Positions 1 to 9,278 of a stretch of 64,000 bases of DNA are shown in pieces. The notes beneath the pieces are model-generated. The model did not search any database. It was given only the letters and a program-made list of their open reading frames with translations, and was not told where the DNA came from. Source of the DNA: SIG440 sp045586925 (lineage in GTDB: Bacteria > Bacillota > Clostridia > Monoglobales > Monoglobaceae); assembly GCA_045586925.1 (NCBI GenBank), contig JAZNBG010000036.1, positions 3,909 to 67,908 of the forward strand, written 5' to 3'. The translations under genes were made by a program, and so were the position numbers. The number at the start of each line of letters is the position of its first letter. Position 1 is the first letter of the stretch.

Positions 1-2
1 AT

Positions 3-1376
3 CCATGGGCAGATATGCCTGATAGCTGGGGTGACATTATGAATACAGATAATGTCCACTATAAGCAATTGGCAATGAATGAAATGGGTGAGGAAGCGGC
101 AATTTCAATGCTTGCTCAGCTTGAACAGGAAAACGAGGCTGACGGTATCAGAATTGTCACTCAGACAGGTATTGAATATTATTCTGATGGAGATTCTATT
201 TATCTCAACGAGGACGGCGGCATTCCGATTATAGACCCTGCAATCGGTGAGGAGTTTACTTACACTGTTTCGGGTAATACCGCTTTTAAGGATGATTTTG
301 GTGTAATTATTCCCAAAGCATCGGTAGGAGAAGAATATTCGGTTCTGAATGTTGTTACCGAAAGCGGCAAAGAAATGTCGTTCAAGCTGTTTTCTCCCAT
401 TGAAATGATTAGTATTGCAAAAATCAAGGATAATTGCGAAGGTGCATACACTTTATCTGTCGATGACGGAAATGCATACACAGCAAAATTTCTTGACCAG
501 GAGCTGAGAGCCAACAATATGACGGCTTCAATGGTACTTGTTCCCGGTTGGATTGGTATTGAGGACACAATTATGACATGGGAGGAGGCACAGACTCTTG
601 TTAATTGTGATGACACGGTATGGTCGGTTGTAAATCATACAATGAATCATGTTTCATCATTTGAGAGTTCTAAGGATGAGGCGCTGATTGAGTCGGAGAT
701 TAACGGGTCAAGAGCACTTCTTAAGGAAAAATTTCCAAATCAGAGAATTTTGTCGATTGTGACTCCGGGCGGTGCTAAAAGTGATTTGATAGCAAAGGCT
801 GTTAAATCGCAGCACCTTGGCTGGCGCGGAACAGGCGGCGGGAATATGGCTATTCCCGAAAATATGGAAGACTTCTACAGCATAAAATGTAATCCTGTCG
901 GTGTGTACTACAACACAACTCTCGAGCAGATGAACAGCTGGATTGACAATGCGATTGCAAATGGTCAGTGGTGTGTTGAGATGTGGCACGGAGTTGATGA
1001 TGATCAGTCGTCGTGGGGCGGCAATATTGCAGGAGATATTGCAAAATCACATATTTCCTATGCTGCGGAAAAAATGAATGCAGGAAAGCTTTGGATAACA
1101 ACAATGGATGATATGATTGTATACACGGCTCAAAGACTTAATGCAAAAGTTGAGTTTGTTTCAAATGACGGCAACGTTATCAAATTTAAGCTTATAAGCG
1201 ATTTGACGGGCAAGGACTATGAAACAGAGCTTACGGTGAACATTGCTTTGCCTGAGGGCTGGAGTGATGCGGAGACTTCTGTTGACGGTCAGACTGTGGA
1301 CTATGTGACAGCTGACGGTGTTTTGACGGTTAATGTTAAGGTGAACGGCGGCATCGTTTCTGTTGCAAAGAAATAA
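3..1376 (+). CDS. Polysaccharide deacetylase domain protein, 5'-truncated by window edge
   Basis: The reading frame is open to the left edge (Pro-Trp-Ala-Asp precede the first ATG at 15), so the true start lies outside the window. The central part resembles the NodB/polysaccharide deacetylase fold: an L-S-V-D-D-G motif near residue 148 of the visible protein, and an N-H-T-M-N-H motif near residue 207 that matches the H-(S/T)-x3-H metal-binding motif. The first ~40 residues (D-N-V-H-Y-K at about residue 13) resemble the end of an SGNH/SASA-type esterase, so the full protein may be a two-domain carbohydrate esterase. A beta-rich tail follows. It probably removes acetyl groups from a polysaccharide, outside or on the cell. 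It lies upstream of the S-layer proteins, separated by a hairpin. The deacetylase domain is fairly secure; the esterase part is a guess. Confidence 0.75.
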   Translation, partial: PWADMPDSWGDIMNTDNVHYKQLAMNEMGEEAAISMLAQLEQENEADGIRIVTQTGIEYYSDGDSIYLNEDGGIPIIDPAIGEEFTYTVSGNTAFKDDFGVIIPKASVGEEYSVLNVVTESGKEMSFKLFSPIEMISIAKIKDNCEGAYTLSVDDGNAYTAKFLDQELRANNMTASMVLVPGWIGIEDTIMTWEEAQTLVNCDDTVWSVVNHTMNHVSSFESSKDEALIESEINGSRALLKEKFPNQRILSIVTPGGAKSDLIAKAVKSQHLGWRGTGGGNMAIPENMEDFYSIKCNPVGVYYNTTLEQMNSWIDNAIANGQWCVEMWHGVDDDQSSWGGNIAGDIAKSHISYAAEKMNAGKLWITTMDDMIVYTAQRLNAKVEFVSNDGNVIKFKLISDLTGKDYETELTVNIALPEGWSDAETSVDGQTVDYVTADGVLTVNVKVNGGIVSVAKK

Positions 1377-1468
1377 AATTTTAAAGCTTCCCGGAATAAT
1401 GAGTTTTCATCCCCGGATTTATTCTGAGAGGACAAGAAATTTTAGCACAGTAGATATTAAATATATTC

Positions 1469-1500
1469 AGTATAGCCCGGTAGATATTCCGGGCTATACT
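1469..1500 (+). other. Perfect 12-bp inverted repeat between two surface-protein genes
   Basis: Arms at 1469-1480 and 1489-1500 are perfectly complementary around an 8-nt loop. No T-run follows on either strand, so it is not a textbook intrinsic terminator. It ends 29 nt before the ATG of the next gene. It could be a factor-independent terminator of unusual type, an mRNA-stabilising hairpin in the leader of the S-layer gene, or a protein-binding site. Confidence 0.6.
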
Positions 1501-1529
1501 AAATAAGGACACAAAGATTGGAGGCACTT

Positions 1530-4500
1530 ATGAAAAAAGTTATTTCGGCATTTTTGGTTTTTTGTATGATGGCGGCATTGCTTCCGCTGAATGCAGTTGC
1601 GCTTGCTTCACCTGCATCATACGAAATACCGAAAAATGAATTTTGGGCAAAAATAAGCGAATCATATACCAATTCGCAGCACGTGGATGCTTTGTTTGAC
1701 GGACAGACAGCTTATGTTCACAACGGAAGTGACAGAGGCTTCTGGCTTAATCACAAAGACAAGACGCAAAAAAGCGGAGTGTGGTTGGCAATTGATCTTG
1801 GAAGAGAGCATAAGCTGAACGGAATATGGCTTGAGGATGAAAATCTCAACAGCACATATGCTCCGCCGTCTGCTTATGATTTGTATTATACAAATGTCAG
1901 TGCTGTGTATGATACGATAAAGGGTACAACGGCAATTGGAGGATACGCAGAACACTGGGCGTCGTATGTTGAACCCACATTGAGCGACTGGAATCTGATT
2001 GGAAGCTTTACAGATACGGGAAGCAAGATTACTTTTCCTGAAACAACCGCGCGTTATCTTTTGATTTGGGTAACGGCAAATGCAAGTACCAAATGTGCAA
2101 TAGGCGAGTTTCATGCGTATTCTTCGGTAGAGGTTGAACCGTTTGATTTTTCAATCGGAGCGCTTGACAGTTCCTCATGGACTGCAAAAACATGGGTTAA
2201 TCCCGGCGGTGTTTCGTCCCCGACAGATGTGTATGAAAATTCAGCAAGCGCAAGCAATCCTCCGTACATAATGGTTGATATGGGCGAGGAGATAATGCTT
2301 GACAGAGTTGTAATGGACTGGCAGAGTCCGAAAGGATGGTATATGCCTGACACAATGGATGTTTACACTTCGACCTCGGCTGCTGCGTTTGAGTCAAGCG
2401 GGTCTTCTGCGTGGAATCCTGCGGCAACCGATGTGTTGTGCAAGTCTTCATATTTTGATGCAAACTTCCCAAGCGTATCGGCACGTTATTTTATGATTAA
2501 AGCAAAGAATATGGGTGTTTCTCAGCTTGACAAGCCTACCGACTGGATTGTTTTTGCACCTGTTTATGCATATGGTCTGAAGCTTGGCGGCGAGTTTTAT
2601 GAAATACCAAGCAGATATTTTGACGGCAAGGCAAGCGTGAGTGCATCGGACACTACAAATATTCAGCACATATTTGACGGCGGTGCGGGATATACAGACG
2701 ACAACGGCGATGATACGGGTTTCTGGAAGGCAAGTAATTTTGACAATCAGAGCGAGGAAACATGGCTTGCTGTGGACCTTGGCGATACCTACACTCTTGA
2801 AAAGCTTGTTTTTGAGGACGACGGGCTTTCAGCAGATGTTACTCTGCCCACAGGCTTCAGCGTATACACTTCAAATGACGGTGCAGACTACGGCAGAATC
2901 AAGGGCTATACACAGGGCGGAAGTGCATCCGATGTTGTGAATCCGGAGCTTTCGGCATGGACATATGCGGGAGATTATGCTCTTGCCGCAACCGACAAAA
3001 TCATTGACCTTGGTTCAGCCGAGGGAAGATATGTTCTCTTGTATGTGACTGAGGACGCAGCAACTGCTCTTGGAATCGGTGAGCTTCATTTTTATACTGA
3101 TGAAGCTATAAGCTTTACAGATTATAACAGCGGAGTATATTCGAGGGACACATGGACGGTTACAGGCTGGAACGGTGATGCTGATGCATTGGCTGACGGC
3201 GATGCTTCAACTCAGTACGGCGGTGCAACAGATGAAGCTGAAATGCCTTATATTATGGTTGACCTGGGTCAGGCATCAAGAGTTGAAAAGGTTGTTGTTG
3301 AAAATGCATATCCTAATATCTGGTATACACCTGAAAAGGTTAATGTTTATTTGTCTGATGATACTGAGGCTCTTGATGATAAGGATTCGGAAGCGTGGCA
3401 GCTTGTTTATGAGGATGCGGAATTCAGCGGTGCTGTGCTTGAAGCGGAATTTGCAAAGACAAGCGGCAGATATGTGATGATTAAGGCAACGGAGCTTGGC
3501 AACGATATGTATGATTTACCGAAGAGCGAGCTGTATTTTGGCGAATTGTATATATACGGCGAGGAGCTGGAGCAGTATTATGAAGTACCGCGTACGTTCT
3601 TTACCCTGAAAACAAACAGAAACAGCTCGAACAAACTGATTGAATCAATGCTTATTGACGACGGCTACAGATACCTTGACAATAATGGCGATGAACGTGG
3701 TTATTGGGCTCCCAATCTTGCCGAAACACAAAAGGCAGGGGCTTGGATTGCGGTAGATATGGGCAAAAACTATGACATATACCGTGTTCTTATGGAGGAT
3801 GACGGGCATAATGCAAATGTTACCGTACCGTCGGTGTTTGATATATATACATCAACAGACGGAACCGATTTTGCAAATATTCAGGGTCATACTCCCGGCG
3901 GAACGCTGAACACAATTAATCCCGACCTTTCAAAGTGGAACAAGGCGGGAAGCTTCACAGGCGGAACAAACAACGGCGCTGTTGCAAAGTTCGCACAGAG
4001 AGAAGCAAGATACCTTTTGATATATGTTACAGGTACGGCTTCAACCAGCATTGGTGTTGGTGAACTGAGAGTGTTCTCCAAAAATGAATATGCGGAGCCT
4101 GATTTCAATGCGGGTTCAATGGCTACCACAGGCTGGAGCATTTATGCATGGAAAAAATGGTCACAGTACAGCACCGATAACTTTATAGACCGTGACTTAA
4201 GTACTCCGTATGATGACCAGATGGATGCGGATAACATTCCGTATGTTATGATTGATATGAAGTCTGAGAGGGTTATCAACAGATTTGTAATGCAGAATGC
4301 TCAGTCTGACAACTGGTATATGGCAGACGGACTGGGAATTTATACATCTCTTGACCCCGAATGTATGACGGACATTAATTCCTCCAAGTGGGAGATGGTT
4401 GCAGACATCAGCCGAAACGGTGCGGTTTATGATGCTACCTTTATTGAAAAGTCTGCAAGATATTTGCTGATAAGAATAAGCAGACCTTGTACTGACGGGC

Positions 4501-6125
4501 GAGGAAAAGAGCAGTCATGGGCAACCTTTGGCGAGATTTATGTGTATAACACAGGCGAAACAACGATTGTTCCTGTTGAAAGCGTAAGCAGCGATGTGAA
4601 TTACGCAAATATGCAGTGTACAGTAAATGTTGTTCCTGCACAAAACGTATATGACGGCAGTGTGAAAATGACTGTTGATGTTTATGACGGAGGCACAAAA
4701 ATTTATTCGGGAACAACTTCAAAAGTTGGTGAGAACAATACCATAACCTTCAGCTTTATGTTGCCTGAGATGCCGGTCTCGGATAAGACACTCAGGCTGT
4801 GCTTTGGCGGTAACTTTGATGATGAAAGAACAATAACAATTCTGGGTTCGGGCAGTCTTGACAGCAATTTTGACACACTCAGAGAAAGTACATCCGTGGA
4901 TGCATTCAAGGCTGAAATGGAAAATGTTATGAACACCTTCCGACTCGATTTGAGCGACCTTACTTTATCTGCCGAGCTTGAAGATGCGGTATATGGTGAA
5001 CTGTACAATAAACGCAGCAGTATTAATGCGGGTAATTTTGCCGATATGGTATACGGTGAGATTGTGTGTCAGATATTCAAGCTCAAGCTTACGGATATGA
5101 TAACAAGTGATTTCGCATCAAGGTATTCATCTGTTGTATCACTTGAGCTTGATGAGGACAGCGTATTCAAAAAGCTTTCGTCCAATGAACAGACGGCAGT
5201 TATTAACAGCGTAAGTGATTCGTTTACTGATGTTGAAAGCATCGAGCGATTGTTTGGAGAATTTGTTGAGCTTAAAGCGTTCCAGACCCTTAGCAGAGGC
5301 GAAATGGACGGACTCATCAACAAATATCTTTCAGATGAGGCGGCATACAAGAAGTACAGCAAATTAAGCACCTATAACAAATTTGAGGTTGCAAAGAGCA
5401 TTGAAACGGCAAAAATCAATTCACGGGATGATGTAATCAGCGTGTTTGAGGATGCTGTGGAGGAATTCTCGGCATCTTCGGCAACGTCTTCATCGTCAGG
5501 TTCGGGCGGCGGTGGCGGATTTGTGTCAAGGGTTCCGTCAACGGTGCAAAGCAGCACAGGCAATGTACCGCAGTCCGCGTTAAATAATTGCAAATTTACT
5601 GATATAGCAGATGTTTTGTGGGCAAAGTATCCTATTGAATATTTGTTTGACAAAGGCGTTATAAACGGTAAAACCGATACGCAGTTTGACCCCAACGGAA
5701 CGGTAACCCGTGCGGAAATGATTAAGATGCTGATGTGCCTTAGCAATACTGCAAAATCAGCCAGAGTCAGCGTGTTTGATGATGTTAAAGCAAGCCATTG
5801 GGCGCATGACTATATTTGTGACGCATACGAAATGGGTCTTGCCAACGGTGTAGGCGAAGGGTTGTTTAACCCTGACGGTGCGATAAGCCGTGAGGATGTT
5901 GCGGTGTTTGCCTACCGATTCTTTAAAGAACAGGGCAAGGCGTTTGATATTGAAACTGAAATGTCCTTTGAGGATGCTGACACGATTGCAGACTATGCAA
6001 AAGAGGCTGTTGCTGCGCTGAGTAACGCAGGTGTGCTCAACGGATTTACGGATGGTACATTCAGACCGTCGGAAATCTGTACAAGAGCTATGGCTGCAAA
6101 AATCATATATGAGTTAGTTAAATAG
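1530..6125 (+). CDS. Secreted S-layer protein with paired discoidin repeats and C-terminal SLH domains
   Basis: I place the start at ATG 1530, five bases after GGAGG (1520-1524); an in-frame TTG at 1518 would overlap that site. Residues 1-30 form a signal peptide (Met-Lys-Lys, hydrophobic core, Ala-rich end). Three similar units begin at about residues 31, 357 and 684. Each holds two discoidin-like (F5/8 type C) halves, marked by W-L-A-V-D-L-G and P-Y-I-M-V-D-M-G type motifs. An Ig-like stretch and a helical region follow, then a Ser/Gly-rich linker, then about three S-layer homology domains (residues ~1350-1531) with T-R-A-E-M and W-A type motifs. SLH domains bind pyruvylated secondary cell-wall polymer, so the protein is anchored in the wall, with the discoidin units probably binding carbohydrate. 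It is probably cotranscribed with the next S-layer gene 15 bases on. Confidence 0.88.
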   Translation: MKKVISAFLVFCMMAALLPLNAVALASPASYEIPKNEFWAKISESYTNSQHVDALFDGQTAYVHNGSDRGFWLNHKDKTQKSGVWLAIDLGREHKLNGIWLEDENLNSTYAPPSAYDLYYTNVSAVYDTIKGTTAIGGYAEHWASYVEPTLSDWNLIGSFTDTGSKITFPETTARYLLIWVTANASTKCAIGEFHAYSSVEVEPFDFSIGALDSSSWTAKTWVNPGGVSSPTDVYENSASASNPPYIMVDMGEEIMLDRVVMDWQSPKGWYMPDTMDVYTSTSAAAFESSGSSAWNPAATDVLCKSSYFDANFPSVSARYFMIKAKNMGVSQLDKPTDWIVFAPVYAYGLKLGGEFYEIPSRYFDGKASVSASDTTNIQHIFDGGAGYTDDNGDDTGFWKASNFDNQSEETWLAVDLGDTYTLEKLVFEDDGLSADVTLPTGFSVYTSNDGADYGRIKGYTQGGSASDVVNPELSAWTYAGDYALAATDKIIDLGSAEGRYVLLYVTEDAATALGIGELHFYTDEAISFTDYNSGVYSRDTWTVTGWNGDADALADGDASTQYGGATDEAEMPYIMVDLGQASRVEKVVVENAYPNIWYTPEKVNVYLSDDTEALDDKDSEAWQLVYEDAEFSGAVLEAEFAKTSGRYVMIKATELGNDMYDLPKSELYFGELYIYGEELEQYYEVPRTFFTLKTNRNSSNKLIESMLIDDGYRYLDNNGDERGYWAPNLAETQKAGAWIAVDMGKNYDIYRVLMEDDGHNANVTVPSVFDIYTSTDGTDFANIQGHTPGGTLNTINPDLSKWNKAGSFTGGTNNGAVAKFAQREARYLLIYVTGTASTSIGVGELRVFSKNEYAEPDFNAGSMATTGWSIYAWKKWSQYSTDNFIDRDLSTPYDDQMDADNIPYVMIDMKSERVINRFVMQNAQSDNWYMADGLGIYTSLDPECMTDINSSKWEMVADISRNGAVYDATFIEKSARYLLIRISRPCTDGRGKEQSWATFGEIYVYNTGETTIVPVESVSSDVNYANMQCTVNVVPAQNVYDGSVKMTVDVYDGGTKIYSGTTSKVGENNTITFSFMLPEMPVSDKTLRLCFGGNFDDERTITILGSGSLDSNFDTLRESTSVDAFKAEMENVMNTFRLDLSDLTLSAELEDAVYGELYNKRSSINAGNFADMVYGEIVCQIFKLKLTDMITSDFASRYSSVVSLELDEDSVFKKLSSNEQTAVINSVSDSFTDVESIERLFGEFVELKAFQTLSRGEMDGLINKYLSDEAAYKKYSKLSTYNKFEVAKSIETAKINSRDDVISVFEDAVEEFSASSATSSSSGSGGGGGFVSRVPSTVQSSTGNVPQSALNNCKFTDIADVLWAKYPIEYLFDKGVINGKTDTQFDPNGTVTRAEMIKMLMCLSNTAKSARVSVFDDVKASHWAHDYICDAYEMGLANGVGEGLFNPDGAISREDVAVFAYRFFKEQGKAFDIETEMSFEDADTIADYAKEAVAALSNAGVLNGFTDGTFRPSEICTRAMAAKIIYELVK
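1620..4558 (+). repeat. Three tandem ~0.98 kb coding repeats inside the S-layer gene
   Basis: Units start at 1620, 2598 and 3579 (periods of 978 and 981 bases), each beginning with a Tyr-Glu-(Ile/Val)-Pro motif and ending with a Y-(I/V)-Y-type strand. The units are clearly homologous at protein level but diverged, so this is an old internal triplication rather than a recent slippage product. Confidence 0.7.
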
Positions 6126-6140
6126 AAAGGGGATAGAAAT

Positions 6141-9100
6141 ATGAAAAAAAGCATTTTAGTTATGAAACGAATTATGTCTGTCGTACTTCTTTTAGCTATG
6201 ATGGTAACAACCTTGCCGCAAATCGGTGCATTTGCGGCAGACGACAACTTCAAGGAAATTAGCAAATCGGGCTGGAAAAAGCTTGTAACAAAGGAATGGA
6301 CTCCCGATAACGGAACAGGCGAAAAGCTCTTTGACGGAAACACGGGATTACCTACGTGGCAGGCAAACGGCGGCAATGTGGGCGAATACTGCGGTGCGAT
6401 GCTTCCCGGACCACAGAAGGTTAACAGAGTGGTTTATGTTGGTACGCCAAGATATACACCGCCGAAGCTTGGTTTGTATGTTACAAAGGACGGAGCGGAG
6501 TGGATTCGGGTTGCTTCTTTGGTGGTAGGTGATACGTCAACTGATATTAAGGAGTTCATAGTTGATTTTGCTACAACTACCATAACGGGCTTCCAGTTCC
6601 GTGCTGAAGAATACATCGACTGGTGGTCTGCTGCGGAGCTGACTCTTTTCTATAATCCGTACATTGAAGAAGAAGTCAATTACGAAGACATAAAGGGTCA
6701 CAAATATGAGGATGAAATCAATCTGGTTTCGGTTCTCGGTCTTGTAAACGGAAAATCAGCCGATGAATTTGGTGTTGATGATTACTGCACCAGACTGGAA
6801 TTTGCGGAATGGATGCTCAAATATGTAGATATTCCTGTTGCTAATTACAACGGCGAGGCGGTTTATCTTGATGTTTCGCCTGAACATTGGGCGTATGATA
6901 TGGTTTATACCTGCCTTTCAGCAGGAATTATCCGTGCGGCAGGAGCAAACAGCAAATTCAGACCGGATGATGAAATTACCTATGCGGAGGCTGTTTCAAT
7001 GCTGACTGCGGTGTTGGGCTATTCTGCCATTGCGGATTCAGAGGGCGGATACCCGACAGGCTATTTTCTTGTATCAACAAGGAATGGGCTTATCAAAGGT
7101 ATGTCTGCAGGCAGAGATGATAAGCTGACAAAAGGTGAACTGGCACATCTCATATTCAATTCCTTGGATGTTGAACCCATGAGAATTACAAATATTGGTT
7201 CAGACGGCTATGAAATCGGCAAGGATACTGCAACAATGCTTGAGCGGTTTGATGTGAAAAAGAGCAAGGGTATTGTTCAGGCAAATGATATGACCATGCT
7301 GAACAATGCTAACGGCGTCAGCACAGGCTTTGTTATGATTAATGGGGAGATGTTCAAGGCAGGCGGCTCGGGAGCAGAAAAATTCCTCGGATATACGGTG
7401 GATTTCTGGTACAGTGATGAAGATGGAATTGACAGAATTATGTTTATAAAGGCTTCAGAGTCAATGGACGAGCCTGTCAGAATTGATTCCGAAAATATCG
7501 GAAGCGGTACTACGCTTTCAAAAATTGTTTATTATGATGCTGAAACTCAGAAAAAAAAGACTATTAATCTTTCACCCAGATGTAACTATATCTTCAACGG
7601 AGTTGCAAATCCCTACACAAATGAAGAAGATATTAAGCCTGAAAACGGTTCTCTTGAAATTTTGGACAGTGATTGTGACGGTGTGGCGGATGTTGTTAAG
7701 ATAGAAAGCTATATCAGCTATTTGGTTATGTCTGCAAGCTCACTTGACAGAACCATACATGAAAAGCATACCGGAAACATTATTTCGCTTAAGAATCTGT
7801 CTGATGACAGAGTAAATGTTATTGATGTGGCTACAGGGCAGAGTGTGAAGCTTTCGGAAATCAGCAGCGGAAATGTTATTTCTGTTGCACCTGACAGAAT
7901 GACCACGGTTAACGGCAAGAGAGTGGTTGACAATGAAAATATGTCATACATAACAATTTATATTTCTCGTGCTGAAGAAACGGGTAAAATTGAAAAGATG
8001 ATGAACAGGAATGCACAGACGTATTATGTGGTAAATGGTAAGGAATTTACCTTGGCAAATTGTATTGAAGAGAAGGAAAACATGCTGATTCTTGGTCAAA
8101 GCTATAATTTCAAGCTGGATTTTATGGGTAACATTACTGATTTTACTCAGGAAATCAGCGGTAATCAGTATGGTATTCTGATGGGTGTAAGCCCCGGTGA
8201 AATCTTCAGCAATGAACTGACTCTGAGAATTTTCACACAGGCAGGCGGAGTGTCCTTGTATACAATTAAAAAGAACGCACGTTTGGGCGATAAGCGGGAA
8301 AATGCTGACACTATTTATAATGCATTAGCAAGCTTTATGGCGTCCTGTACAACTGTTCCGAGTCTTGTTCTTTATCATGCAAATGTGAATAATGTTATTG
8401 ACTTTATAAGTCTTGCGAACAATACGGCTGATGTGCTAACAGATGAAGCAAGGGAGGGTCACGAGGTTCAGCTGGCATATTCGGGTGTTTACAAATTTGC
8501 AAACGGCTGCTTTGGTAATGTTTTCTATACGGATTCATCCACAATAGGCTTTTCAATTGGTGCTGATTCAATCGGAAATCTGAAGCTGAACGATGAAACT
8601 GCTTTGAAAAAACGTAATGCAGCCAGCGGTTTTGGCTGGAATACCGGATTTCAGGTATGGGCATATAATTTAAGTGATACTTATGTACCTGATGTTTTGT
8701 GCGTTATGGAAGCAAGCGGAGGTTCTTATGATACAACCGGAGCTATGAGTGTTTTCAAGGAATTGTATGAGATTTATGACAGTGCAACAGAGACAGCGCG
8801 AAAGGTTGTAAGCGTTTATCGCAAGGGTCAATTGGTAGAATACAAGGTTAATGAGCACAGTACCTTTGACTTCACAGACCTTAACGTGGGTGACGTGGGC
8901 TTTTCGATGACCAATATTGACGGCGAGATTATCAGCTTTGACAGGCGCTTCAGCGGAAACAGAAACTGGGATAATGCCGCTGCCGAAAATGTGGGGGCTG
9001 ATACGGTTGAAACTTCGGTGAGATATGCTGCGGGTAAGGTTCTGAAAAAGATTGGCAACTTTATTGTTGTTGATGTAAGCAAGACAACTGCGGACGGTGT

Positions 9101-9263
9101 TTATGACGGCTCGAAAACAGCTATATTCAGCGGTATCGGAAACGTATGCATCAAAGAGGATGATGAGATTTGGGTATCAGGTGCATCTGAAATCTCTGTC
9201 GGTGACAAGATATTTATCAGAAACTGCTATGCACAGCCTTTTGATGTGGTTATTTATAAGTAA
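6141..9263 (+). CDS. Secreted S-layer homology domain protein
   Basis: The start ATG follows AAAGGGG at about 6125-6131. Residues 1-34 are a long signal peptide ending A-F-A-A-D. A discoidin-like domain (about residues 40-175; the W-W-S-A-A-E-L-T-L strand closes it) is followed by about three SLH-like domains at residues ~185-345, with H-W-A-Y-D-M and F-R-P-D-D-E-I-T-Y-A-E motifs. The remaining ~690 residues are beta-rich and not recognised; short repeats of V-N-G-K and I-S-x-G-x-V-I type suggest stacked beta domains. The SLH block sits in the N-terminal third, the reverse of the preceding protein. The pair are likely partners on the same cell surface. Confidence 0.85.
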   Translation: MKKSILVMKRIMSVVLLLAMMVTTLPQIGAFAADDNFKEISKSGWKKLVTKEWTPDNGTGEKLFDGNTGLPTWQANGGNVGEYCGAMLPGPQKVNRVVYVGTPRYTPPKLGLYVTKDGAEWIRVASLVVGDTSTDIKEFIVDFATTTITGFQFRAEEYIDWWSAAELTLFYNPYIEEEVNYEDIKGHKYEDEINLVSVLGLVNGKSADEFGVDDYCTRLEFAEWMLKYVDIPVANYNGEAVYLDVSPEHWAYDMVYTCLSAGIIRAAGANSKFRPDDEITYAEAVSMLTAVLGYSAIADSEGGYPTGYFLVSTRNGLIKGMSAGRDDKLTKGELAHLIFNSLDVEPMRITNIGSDGYEIGKDTATMLERFDVKKSKGIVQANDMTMLNNANGVSTGFVMINGEMFKAGGSGAEKFLGYTVDFWYSDEDGIDRIMFIKASESMDEPVRIDSENIGSGTTLSKIVYYDAETQKKKTINLSPRCNYIFNGVANPYTNEEDIKPENGSLEILDSDCDGVADVVKIESYISYLVMSASSLDRTIHEKHTGNIISLKNLSDDRVNVIDVATGQSVKLSEISSGNVISVAPDRMTTVNGKRVVDNENMSYITIYISRAEETGKIEKMMNRNAQTYYVVNGKEFTLANCIEEKENMLILGQSYNFKLDFMGNITDFTQEISGNQYGILMGVSPGEIFSNELTLRIFTQAGGVSLYTIKKNARLGDKRENADTIYNALASFMASCTTVPSLVLYHANVNNVIDFISLANNTADVLTDEAREGHEVQLAYSGVYKFANGCFGNVFYTDSSTIGFSIGADSIGNLKLNDETALKKRNAASGFGWNTGFQVWAYNLSDTYVPDVLCVMEASGGSYDTTGAMSVFKELYEIYDSATETARKVVSVYRKGQLVEYKVNEHSTFDFTDLNVGDVGFSMTNIDGEIISFDRRFSGNRNWDNAAAENVGADTVETSVRYAAGKVLKKIGNFIVVDVSKTTADGVYDGSKTAIFSGIGNVCIKEDDEIWVSGASEISVGDKIFIRNCYAQPFDVVIYK

Positions 9264-9278
9264 AAAGGAGAATAAAAA

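Noticed and set aside
850..1104. Minus-strand ORFs opposite the large plus-strand genes
   Set aside because: They have low-complexity, Leu/His/Ser-rich products without motifs or ribosome binding sites and mirror strongly coding plus frames.
1469..1500. Hairpin as a standard intrinsic terminator
   Set aside because: No T-run on either side of either strand.
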